Source: Archilochus colubris
Taxonomy: Eukaryota; Chordata; Aves; Apodiformes; Trochilidae
DNA: 64,000 nucleotides
NCBI GenBank assembly: GCA_023079485.1
Contig: CM041115.1
Location: 26,165,505-26,229,504, forward strand
Direction: 5' to 3'
Every line of letters begins with the position of its first letter. The stretch's first letter is position 1. Position numbers and translations under genes: made by a program. The notes below the pieces were generated by a model, which saw only the letters and a program-made list of their open reading frames with translations, had not been told where the DNA came from and made no database searches. Shown in pieces: positions 62,301 to 64,000 of this stretch.

Positions 62301-63105
62301 AAAAAAAAAAAAAAAAATTAGTAATTTTTTATCTTGCTTGATGAAAATGCACATAAAAGTGACAGCATAACCTCATACTTTTATGTTAATCTTAAAAATG
62401 TTACTGCAAATGTTAAAAATCTTAATTATTCTCTTCCTTTTTACTCACTTGATTCAGTGAAAGATAAGCAACTGCAAAGCACACAGAATATACCTTTCCA
62501 ACTAATTTATAGCAGCTTTCCTAGAGTATTTTCATTTACTGGGTCAAAAGTAGTGCTCTTATAAAATGCTGTCTGGTTGTTTTCTCTCAGCTTGCTAAAG
62601 TTCCAGCAATGTTCAATTTAATGTAACTAAATTAACTGAGGTGTCATCTGAGATCATCAACTCTGTATGAGTGTGTCTTACAAGTAGAGCTGGATATGTT
62701 TCACTTTAATAAAACTCATATTCCTTGTTTTCATAAAATTTATGTAATTCAATTTATGTAACTAAAATATTACAAATAAAATTAATTAGACAAAAAATAC
62801 TTTTTTTTTTTTACATTTGAGCTTGCCTGTTTCCTCACTTTCTCTAGACATACATGTATCTATTAAGGTTACCCTGTTTTTTTGTTAATTTTATGTGTAT
62901 GGTACTGTAGGCTTCAATTTCCAAGCTGATTTTAAAAAAACCCAGAAAAACAGTAAGTGGCAAATAAAGCTGCATTTTTCCCACCTGCTTAGGTGTCACC
63001 CCAGGCATGCGAATGTCCAGTGCAAAATCTGACAGACCAAGTGAAATCACTGGCCGGTTGCTTGCAAGGCATCCACTGGGAAGAGATCTGGCAGTATCTT
63101 TATAC
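2155..63105 (-). CDS. PAM: PAM gene, coding span (24 exons, 5' end outside window)
   Basis: Peptidylglycine alpha-amidating monooxygenase, a bifunctional secretory-pathway enzyme that C-terminally amidates neuropeptides and hormones. The PHM domain (copper, ascorbate, O2) hydroxylates peptidyl-glycine; the PAL domain (zinc, calcium) splits it into amidated peptide and glyoxylate. Seen directly: 24 exons on the minus strand, all GT-AG, all phases compatible, giving 943 codons plus stop with no frameshift. Approximate residue spans in the window protein: PHM 1-334, linker 335-460, PAL 461-776, optional 18-residue segment 777-794, stalk plus transmembrane segment 795-864, cytosolic tail 865-943. 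Human PAM is about 973 residues, so only the signal peptide and short pro-region (roughly 30 residues) are missing and must lie beyond 64000. All PHM copper ligands and disulfide cysteines and the main PAL active-site motifs are present, so the gene looks functional. Identity rests on recalled family sequence; no search was run. Confidence 0.98.
2717..2773 (-). CDS. PAM: PAM exon w23 (cytosolic tail)
   Basis: 57 nt, phase 1 at both ends. Encodes [18 protein letters not shown], matching mammalian DSEHKLETSSGRVLGRFR at the start of the cytosolic routing domain. Acceptor TTTTTCAG, donor AGAG|gtaagt. Confidence 0.95.
2774..4254 (-). other. PAM intron w22/w23
   Basis: 1.5 kb intron. It holds a perfect short palindrome at 3145-3165 and two overlapping minus-strand open frames around 3067-3317 that I do not recognise. 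They have no splice or start context suggesting they are used. Nothing else seen. Confidence 0.6.
3145..3165. repeat. 21-bp perfect palindrome (10-bp arms)
   Basis: Arm CTTGACATTT at 3145-3154, one central G, and its exact reverse complement AAATGTCAAG at 3156-3165. Could form a tight cruciform or be a chance palindrome in AT-rich DNA. Confidence 0.7.
4255..4464 (-). CDS. PAM: PAM exon w22 (stalk and transmembrane helix, 'exon B')
   Basis: 210 nt, phase 1 at both ends. The first 40 residues are a polar, poorly conserved stalk ([10 protein letters not shown] ... [15 protein letters not shown]). Then comes the single transmembrane helix [20 protein letters not shown], followed by a stop-transfer segment with WRK. 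Skipping this exon in mammals gives soluble PAM; the symmetric phase here allows the same. A potential NST sequon sits right beside the membrane and is absent from the human protein. Acceptor TTTTTAAAG, donor GGAG|gtaacc. Confidence 0.96.
5950..6475 (+). mobile_element. CR1 LINE fragment, reverse transcriptase C-terminal half
   Basis: Plus orientation, antisense to PAM. It carries the end of the RT domain ([15 protein letters not shown] region near 6080-6125). It then has the block with [20 protein letters not shown] and [20 protein letters not shown] in the frame starting near 6165. Frames are broken by stops and shifts. Unusually, the fragment ends near 6475 without the CR1 3' terminus. It lies in the intron between exons w21 and w22. 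Confidence 0.9.
6959..7012 (-). CDS. PAM: PAM exon w21 (optional 54-nt exon)
   Basis: 54 nt, phase 1 at both ends, encoding [17 protein letters not shown] plus one split codon. It is almost identical to the human segment [17 protein letters not shown], an 18-residue insertion known to be optional in human PAM. The KK pair could be a second processing site between PAL and the membrane anchor (inference). Acceptor TTTTACAG, donor AAAG|gttagt. Confidence 0.95.
7013..8395 (-). other. PAM intron w20/w21
   Basis: 1.4 kb AT-rich intron. No repeat, exon or RNA recognised. Minus-strand open frames at 7958-8418 are intronic read-through from exon w20 or noise. Confidence 0.55.
8396..8495 (-). CDS. PAM: PAM exon w20 (PAL end, third zinc histidine)
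   Basis: 100 nt, phase 0 in, phase 1 out. Encodes [20 protein letters not shown] then [17 protein letters not shown] holds Met784, zinc ligand His786 and catalytic/calcium Asp787. This completes the PAL propeller. Acceptor TTCACAG, donor GAAA|gtatgt. Confidence 0.97.
8496..9428 (-). other. PAM intron w19/w20
   Basis: 0.9 kb AT-rich intron; nothing recognised in it. Confidence 0.55.
9429..9547 (-). CDS. PAM: PAM exon w19 (PAL, N-glycosylation site)
   Basis: 119 nt, ends on a codon boundary. Encodes [20 protein letters not shown] then [19 protein letters not shown]. The NFS sequon corresponds to the known single N-glycosylation site of the mammalian PAL domain. Acceptor TTGCAG, donor AAAG|gtagag. 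Confidence 0.97.
10110..11637 (+). mobile_element. Ancient, highly degraded CR1-like LINE
   Basis: Plus orientation, antisense to PAM, in the intron between exons w18 and w19. Degraded RT landmarks are in order. A [12 protein letters not shown] motif lies near 10225-10250 and a region resembling the fingers and palm follows. [15 protein letters not shown], matching the CR1 LDFxKAFD motif, lies near 10450-10475. Later come C-terminal blocks ([18 protein letters not shown] near 11180) and a terminal CTTATGTTCTTG of the older CR1 subfamilies near 11625. Indels and stops are frequent, so this copy is much older than the others. Confidence 0.75.
11999..12199 (-). CDS. PAM: PAM exon w18 (PAL, second zinc histidine)
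   Basis: 201 nt. Encodes [60 protein letters not shown] and AVSYVP. His in IPHSL is His690 (zinc); Arg in ADRENGR is catalytic Arg706; the two Cys match the Cys702-Cys713 disulfide. The first ten residues form the variable loop. Acceptor TTGCAG, donor CCAG|gtactc. Confidence 0.97.
12200..12846 (-). other. PAM intron w17/w18
   Basis: 0.65 kb AT-rich intron; nothing recognised in it. The shorter introns 13055-13536 and 13610-14096 are likewise plain. Confidence 0.55.
12847..13054 (-). CDS. PAM: PAM exon w17 (PAL, catalytic tyrosine)
   Basis: 208 nt, phase 0 in, phase 1 out. Encodes [20 protein letters not shown], then [24 protein letters not shown] and QWGE. Tyr in DGYCNSR is the catalytic Tyr654; the two Cys match Cys634 and Cys655 (a disulfide). 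The acceptor is odd: nine A residues lie directly before the AG, with the pyrimidine tract displaced about 12 nt upstream. VFRL matches mammalian VFKL, so the boundary is well supported. The donor chosen is GAAG|gtacag, because it keeps the mammalian length; a second GT lies 6 nt further on. Confidence 0.95.
13537..13609 (-). CDS. PAM: PAM exon w16 (PAL, first zinc histidine)
   Basis: 73 nt, ends on a codon boundary. Encodes [20 protein letters not shown] then ALHQ. His in LPHGLS is His585, a zinc ligand; the following Leu is a calcium backbone ligand (Leu587). This is an NHL-like repeat motif. Acceptor TTTGCAG, donor CATCAG|gtatgt. Confidence 0.97.
14097..14213 (-). CDS. PAM: PAM exon w15 (PAL)
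   Basis: 117 nt. Encodes [20 protein letters not shown] then [18 protein letters not shown], a PAL blade matching mammalian SFDSKFVYQQIGLGPIEEDT. Acceptor TTTGTGTAG, donor AGTCT|gtgagt. Divergence after ILV is moderate but the length is identical to the mammalian segment. Confidence 0.96.
14214..17401 (-). other. PAM intron w14/w15
   Basis: 3.2 kb intron. Contains the long T-rich tract at 14486-14527 and no element or exon that I recognise. Confidence 0.55.
14486..14527. repeat. T-rich simple repeat
   Basis: About 40 nt of T interrupted by single C residues, then a C run. Low-complexity tract inside an intron. Confidence 0.9.
17402..17531 (-). CDS. PAM: PAM exon w14 (PAL start)
   Basis: 130 nt. 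Encodes [20 protein letters not shown] then [20 protein letters not shown]. This opens the PAL beta-propeller. The Arg in FHRGDHVW is the catalytic Arg533 of rat PAL, and the valine of GQVSG lies at the calcium-site region (Val520). Acceptor TCTGACAG, donor GAAAA|gtaagt. Confidence 0.97.
17532..22679 (-). other. PAM intron w13/w14
   Basis: 5.1 kb intron. Contains the CR1 3' fragment near 18665-19005. The remaining sequence is AT-rich, with no recognisable gene, RNA or repeat. Confidence 0.55.
18665..19005 (+). mobile_element. CR1 LINE fragment, 3' end
   Basis: Plus orientation, antisense to PAM. Encodes remnants of the ORF2 C-terminus ([20 protein letters not shown] near 18785) and runs into the CR1 3' UTR (GGACTTGATGATCCTTATGG) and a degraded terminal CATATTCCATGCTATG. 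Not coding. Confidence 0.85.
22680..22985 (-). CDS. PAM: PAM exon w13 (large optional linker exon, 'exon A')
   Basis: 306 nt (102 codons), phase 1 at both ends. It begins [20 protein letters not shown] and continues through [14 protein letters not shown] to [12 protein letters not shown] and EKEHTG. It matches the alternatively spliced mammalian exon A (about 105 residues in rat), which joins PHM to PAL. The KK pair in VQKKDL is the likely prohormone-convertase site that can release soluble PHM. Including the exon favours cleavage and skipping it keeps the bifunctional protein; this is known in mammals and inferred here. It sits alone between introns of 10.6 and 5.1 kb. Confidence 0.96.
26283..28195 (-). 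mobile_element. CR1 LINE copy, RT domain to 3' end
   Basis: The longest retroelement in the window, about 1.9 kb, in the same orientation as PAM, within the 10.6-kb intron between exons w12 and w13. On the plus strand it opens with the reversed 3' terminus (ATCATAGAATCATAGAATA). The minus-strand frame at 27298-27666 shows RT motifs: [43 protein letters not shown] and [13 protein letters not shown]. Positions 26687-27028 show the C-terminal block with [14 protein letters not shown]. The 5' end is truncated. Frames are broken, so it is not autonomous. Confidence 0.92.
28222..29085 (-). mobile_element. Second CR1 LINE copy, 3' part
   Basis: Directly follows the first copy in the same orientation, about 25 bp apart. 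Its 3' terminus at 28222 (ACAGAATCATAGAATGTTAG) belongs to a different 3' subfamily (GGGGTTGGAAAGGACCTCT) from the neighbouring copy. Minus-strand frames at 28302-28496 and 28611-28847 show [20 protein letters not shown] and [17 protein letters not shown], the ORF2 C-terminus. 5'-truncated near 29085. Confidence 0.92.
29086..33558 (-). other. PAM intron w12/w13, gene-proximal part
   Basis: 4.5 kb of AT-rich intron between the CR1 pair and exon w12. Open frames on both strands at 31207-32095 are not recognised and lack splice context. No repeat that I can name. The other end of this intron (22986-26282) is similarly plain. Confidence 0.5.
33559..33630 (-). CDS. PAM: PAM exon w12 (linker)
   Basis: 72 nt, phase 1 in and out, so skipping would keep the frame. 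Encodes [20 protein letters not shown] then LDQ, a polar linker aligning with the mammalian PLLQQPKREEEEVLDQG region. No catalytic residue. Acceptor TTTTCCAG, donor CAGG|gtatgt. Confidence 0.95.
34266..34453 (-). CDS. PAM: PAM exon w11 (PHM end, CuM methionine, HGHH cluster)
   Basis: 188 nt. Encodes the end of the PHM core, starting [20 protein letters not shown]. In DEMCNFY the Met is Met314 (third copper M ligand), Asn and Tyr are substrate-contact residues 316 and 318, and Cys is Cys315. MTCTQN carries Cys334, partner of Cys227. The exon closes with KMAHGHHE; the His-Gly-His-His cluster at this place in rat PAM is reported as a pH sensor controlling endocytic trafficking, so that role is inferred here. 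Donor GAAG|gtgaaa is followed by an A-rich stretch. Confidence 0.97.
36395..36598 (-). mobile_element. Probable LTR-derived fragment (endogenous retrovirus)
   Basis: About 200 bp much richer in G and C than its surroundings. On the minus strand it starts TGTGTTTTGGGTTAGTG and continues with GACCACAGGGGTGGCTCCCG and CTGGCCAAGGCCAAGC. That composition and order resemble the U3 part of common avian endogenous-retrovirus LTRs as I remember them. No second LTR or internal region is adjacent. Assignment is from memory and could be another repeat class. Confidence 0.4.
36981..37016. repeat. AT-rich inverted repeat
   Basis: TATATGATAC at 36981-36990 and its exact reverse complement GTATCATATA at 37007-37016, separated by 16 nt of AT-rich sequence. 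Probably a product of local AT simple repeats. Confidence 0.7.
37587..37690 (-). CDS. PAM: PAM exon w10 (PHM)
   Basis: 104 nt, phase 0 in, two bases out. Encodes [20 protein letters not shown] then [14 protein letters not shown]. The cysteine is Cys293 (pairs with Cys315). Human has SFGDLL where this bird has SYDDIL. Acceptor is a long T run ending in CAG; donor ATAGG|gtaaat. Confidence 0.97.
37968..38044 (-). CDS. PAM: PAM exon w9 (PHM)
   Basis: 77 nt, enters with two bases, ends on a codon boundary. Encodes [20 protein letters not shown] then PQLPQ, matching mammalian PAM residue for residue as far as I recall. Separated from exon w8 by an intron of only 98 bp. Acceptor CTGCAG, donor CACAG|gttggt. 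Confidence 0.97.
38143..38223 (-). CDS. PAM: PAM exon w8 (PHM, CuM histidines)
   Basis: 81 nt, phase 1 in and out. Encodes [20 protein letters not shown] then VHTHRL. HTH corresponds to His242 and His244, ligands of copper M; the preceding Arg of YRVHTH is the substrate-carboxylate Arg240; the Cys is Cys227. The residue after HTH is Arg, where human has His. Acceptor TTTTAACAG, donor CTAG|gtaag. Confidence 0.97.
   Translation of the reverse strand, partial: WLMQTLPAATKGFRCTFLPTEFIHTD
38571..38665. repeat. AT-rich minisatellite, 21-bp period
   Basis: About 4.5 tandem copies of a unit close to TAAAATAAACATATTTATTG plus T. The two central copies (38612-38632, 38633-38653) are identical and the flanking ones are diverged. 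Likely variable in copy number. Confidence 0.9.
38917..38939. repeat. 23-bp perfect palindrome (11-bp arms)
   Basis: Arm ATATACCTCTC at 38917-38927, one T, then its exact reverse complement GAGAGGTATAT at 38929-38939. Intronic. Confidence 0.8.
39715..39750. repeat. (TTTG)n simple repeat
   Basis: Run of GTTT/GTCT tetranucleotides following a G/T-rich stretch that starts near 39661. Low-complexity intronic sequence. Confidence 0.9.
40097..40164 (-). CDS. PAM: PAM exon w7 (PHM)
   Basis: 68 nt. Encodes [20 protein letters not shown] then EK, near-identical to mammalian [20 protein letters not shown]. This segment bridges the two copper-binding halves of PHM. Acceptor TTGCAG, donor AAAG|gtgagt. 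Confidence 0.97.
40655..40703 (-). CDS. PAM: PAM exon w6 (PHM, small exon)
   Basis: Only 49 nt, too short to be seen as an open frame alone. Enters with two bases and leaves two. Encodes [15 protein letters not shown], matching mammalian NNKDCSGVSLHLTRLP; the cysteine is Cys186, partner of Cys47. Acceptor TTTGTACAG, donor AGAA|gtaagt. The phase fits both neighbours exactly, which supports the boundaries. Confidence 0.95.
44781..45256 (+). mobile_element. CR1 LINE fragment, C-terminus and 3' end
   Basis: Plus orientation. GC-rich compared with its surroundings, with the typical order AGCCTGGAGAAGAGGAGGCT, a GGTTTAGGTTAGATATTAGG block, GCCCAGGGAGGTGGTGGA, and a 3' tail GGACTTGATTCTGTGAGTCT. 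It belongs to a different subfamily from the copies ending in ATTCTATGAT. Not coding. Confidence 0.88.
46776..47574 (+). mobile_element. CR1 LINE fragment, ORF2 C-terminus to 3' end
   Basis: Plus orientation, about 0.8 kb. Frame fragments show [19 protein letters not shown] (46830), [14 protein letters not shown] and [20 protein letters not shown] (within 46796-47275). The fragment ends with CCATTCTGTGATTC at the CR1 terminus. Frameshifts and stops make it non-functional. Confidence 0.9.
48073..48156 (-). CDS. PAM: PAM exon w5 (PHM, third CuH histidine)
   Basis: 84 nt, phase 1 in and out. Encodes [20 protein letters not shown] then GDIGAFR. The histidine in QVHYGD is His172, completing the copper H site. 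Acceptor TCTCTTAG, donor AGAG|gtatgt. Confidence 0.97.
48989..49590 (+). mobile_element. Solo LTR of an endogenous retrovirus
   Basis: About 600 bp. The 5' end is TGTTATGGCTGAGTGGAC; the 3' end GTCCAAACTGCTAAGCCATG is an imperfect inverted copy of it, as in avian ERV LTRs. Inside, in LTR order, are a TATA box (TATAAAA at 49128-49134), pyrimidine-rich sequence and a poly(A)-type AGTAAA at 49411-49416. After that comes a T-rich U5. Flanking AAGAC and AATAC may be a decayed 5-bp target-site duplication. No internal retroviral genes are present, so recombination between LTRs presumably removed them. It lies antisense in the PAM intron between w4 and w5. Confidence 0.7.
50392..50477 (-). CDS. PAM: PAM exon w4 (PHM)
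   Basis: 86 nt, completes the split tryptophan and ends in phase 1. Encodes [20 protein letters not shown] and then AASTRLPK. The two cysteines match Cys126 and Cys131, which pair with Cys81 and Cys114. Asp precedes the first cysteine where mammals have Phe. Acceptor TTTTTAG, donor AAAG|gtattg. Confidence 0.96.
50478..53310 (-). other. PAM intron w3/w4
   Basis: 2.8 kb intron, AT-rich. No repeat, exon or RNA recognised. Confidence 0.55.
53311..53398 (-). CDS. PAM: PAM exon w3 (PHM, CuH histidine pair)
   Basis: 88 nt, takes two bases in and leaves two (TG of the next tryptophan). Encodes [19 protein letters not shown] then SEPSSTENY. The HH pair in TVHHML is His107/His108, two of the three ligands of copper H. 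FGC carries Cys114. Clear TTTTTCAG acceptor and TG|gtaag donor. Confidence 0.97.
53868..54302 (+). mobile_element. CR1 LINE fragment, 3' end intact
   Basis: Plus orientation, relatively young-looking. Starts in the block [20 protein letters not shown] and continues through [23 protein letters not shown] sequence to a well-preserved 3' end (GATGATCTCTAGAGGTCCCT and CATTCTATGATT). Strongly 5'-truncated. In the intron between w2 and w3. Confidence 0.93.
56289..56346 (-). CDS. PAM: PAM exon w2 (PHM)
   Basis: 58 nt, phase 0 in, phase 1 out. Encodes [19 protein letters not shown], matching the mammalian SDTYFCMSMRIPVDEEAFV segment. Its cysteine corresponds to Cys81 (pairs with Cys126, exon w4). 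Acceptor AATAG, donor GTAG|gtgagt. Confidence 0.95.
56725..56995 (+). mobile_element. CR1 LINE fragment, degraded 3' end
   Basis: Plus orientation. Recognisable blocks are AGCAATAGGACATGAAATGA, GGTCACTGGAACAGGGAAG, ATTGGACTCAATGACCATTA and a terminal TGTATTCTATGGC. Heavily mutated. Confidence 0.8.
58660..59358 (+). mobile_element. CR1 LINE fragment, ORF2 C-terminal part
   Basis: Plus orientation, about 0.7 kb. It shares its start block (AGCAAGATTTGGACAGACT, GAGGAACCTGACGAGGTTGA) with the copy at 5950-6475, so both belong to the same subfamily. It continues through TGGAGTACTGTTTCCAGTTC and GGAAGTTCCACCTCAATATG. It stops at CTGGATGCATTTCTG, before the 3' UTR. Frames are broken. Confidence 0.9.
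61587..61690 (-). mobile_element. Short CR1 LINE 3'-end fragment
   Basis: Minus orientation. ACAGAACCATAGAATATCCC, then AAGTTGGAAGAGCCCATTGA and GTACAACTCC match the reversed CR1 3' end; similarity fades within about 100 bp. Confidence 0.75.
62301..62317. repeat. Poly-A tract, 17 nt
   Basis: Uninterrupted A run in the intron before exon w1. No processed-gene copy precedes it that I can recognise. Confidence 0.9.
62985..63105 (-). CDS. PAM: PAM exon w1 (PHM N-terminus)
   Basis: 121 nt, enters in phase 1 (one base of the first codon is upstream) and ends on a codon boundary. Encodes 40 residues ending in [16 protein letters not shown], the conserved first strand of the PHM core. The preceding part is variable and contains GCL, whose cysteine matches mammalian Cys47 (known to pair with Cys186). 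Acceptor is TTTTAAAG, donor is CAG|gtggg. The exon before it, with signal peptide and start codon, is outside the window. Confidence 0.95.
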
Positions 63106-64000
63106 CTTTAAAAGAAGGAAAAGAGATTTTTTATAACATTGACTTTTGTTATGTCTCTCTAAAAGAGAACTAGTAAAGAAGTCTGACAATGCTCAGTAGC
63201 TCCAGGAGTAATCTGAACATTTCACTCTTTCATAAGCCAAGAAAAATAACTTAATTATCAAGCACTCACTCAAGTAGTTCCTTTGAGCATTCAAATAAAA
63301 TACTTTGGAAAACATTAGCCCAAACCATAACCTGTTATGTCATCTAAATATATGTCTGAGGTACCTGGATGCACATGCAGAGAATTATTGCACTAGAAAA
63401 TGTCAAGTGCTGTTAATAATTCATGATAGTTTGAAGACTTTGTTTTTTAAGAACTATGTGCCTGATGTATAATTCAGTAACAATTATATTTAAATAATGT
63501 GTAAAGGGGAAATTTTTATTTCCAACAACTACAACATTAGTAACTCCTATAATAAGTGGCAAAGTAAAACATTAAGTTTTACAACTTCACATGAATATAA
63601 GTCTTTACTGAATGCAATGTACCAAGAAATTGATAAAAGTACAGATCACTATGAGGATTTTAATGATTAGACATCTGAAACATGATGCAACATTAGTATA
63701 CATTTTGAGTATGTATATACATATATATATATATGTATATATAGAGAGAGAAGTTACATGGTAACTACAGTGGCCAATGTATCCTGCAAAGAGTAGAACA
63801 CTTTTTTTGAGTTATGGCTACTTCTTTTGTCCATACTAAATCAACCTTTACCTGTGCAATTTTGCATTCAAAACCCATCCTCAGATTTCCCAGTATTGCC
63901 CAGTTTTAAGACAGCTGACCCTTTCTCCTTGAAGCAACATTTCATACTGCAAGCTATGTTGAGCAGCTGAAATACATGAACTCCGTGTGTCGTCTCAAAT
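63106..64000 (-). other. PAM intron upstream of exon w1 (partial)
   Basis: AT-rich intron running out of the window. Contains an (AT)n tract at 63711-63750 and no coding exon that I can find, so the exon with start codon and signal peptide is further upstream. Confidence 0.6.
63711..63750. repeat. (TA)n / (GA)n microsatellite
   Basis: Alternating TA with a few GTATATAC interruptions, followed by GAGAGAGAG. Probably polymorphic. Confidence 0.9.

Larger units (their letters stand above)
56347..62984 (-). other. PAM intron w1/w2
   Basis: 6.6 kb intron. Holds CR1 fragments at 56725-56995, 58660-59358 and 61587-61690, a 17-nt A run at 62301-62317 and T/G-rich stretches near 61325-61380. Otherwise plain AT-rich sequence. 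Confidence 0.6.

Noticed and set aside
1..64000. A CRISPR, phage, operon or other prokaryotic system.
   Set aside because: The whole window is explained by an intron-rich vertebrate gene plus avian repeats; no long open frames, direct-repeat arrays or ribosome binding sites are present.

Overview
This window is vertebrate nuclear DNA, almost certainly from a bird. It is AT-rich, intron-dominated and scattered with CR1 LINE fragments carrying the typical avian CR1 3' end (a repeat of the ATTCTATGAT type). It also has one well-formed avian-type solo LTR. No prokaryotic gene, CRISPR array, rRNA or tRNA was seen.

One protein-coding gene fills the window on the minus strand: PAM, peptidylglycine alpha-amidating monooxygenase. 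I placed 24 coding exons between 63105 (5') and 2155 (stop codon). Every junction obeys GT-AG and every splice phase matches its neighbour. Together they give an uninterrupted reading frame of 943 residues plus stop, colinear with mammalian PAM. The first coding exon(s), with the start codon and signal peptide, lie beyond 64000. A 3' UTR follows the stop codon, with an AATAAA signal near 1545-1550.

Layout, 5' to 3' in gene direction. Exons w1-w11 (63105 to 34266) encode the PHM copper monooxygenase, with all expected copper ligands and all ten disulfide cysteines. Exons w12-w13 (33630 to 22680) encode the linker, including the large phase-symmetric exon that is alternatively spliced in mammals. 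Exons w14-w20 (17531 to 8396) encode the PAL zinc/calcium lyase. Exon w21 (54 nt) is the small optional 18-residue segment. Exon w22 encodes the stalk and transmembrane helix. Exons w23-w24 encode the cytosolic trafficking tail. PHM hydroxylates the alpha carbon of peptidyl-glycine and PAL cleaves the product to amidated peptide plus glyoxylate, in secretory granules.

Introns hold about eleven CR1 fragments (roughly 8 kb by my boundaries), most of them antisense to PAM. One is a head-to-tail pair of different 3' subfamilies at 26283-29085. There is a solo LTR at 48989-49590, a probable second LTR-derived fragment near 36395-36598, a 21-bp-period AT minisatellite, several simple repeats and a few short perfect palindromes.

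I found no previously undescribed system. The points most worth checking are the run of phase-symmetric exons that allows combinatorial isoforms, an A-run splice acceptor at exon w17, and a possible glycosylation sequon beside the membrane. Human PAM is on 5q21, a region I recall as largely homologous to the avian Z chromosome; that placement is inference.
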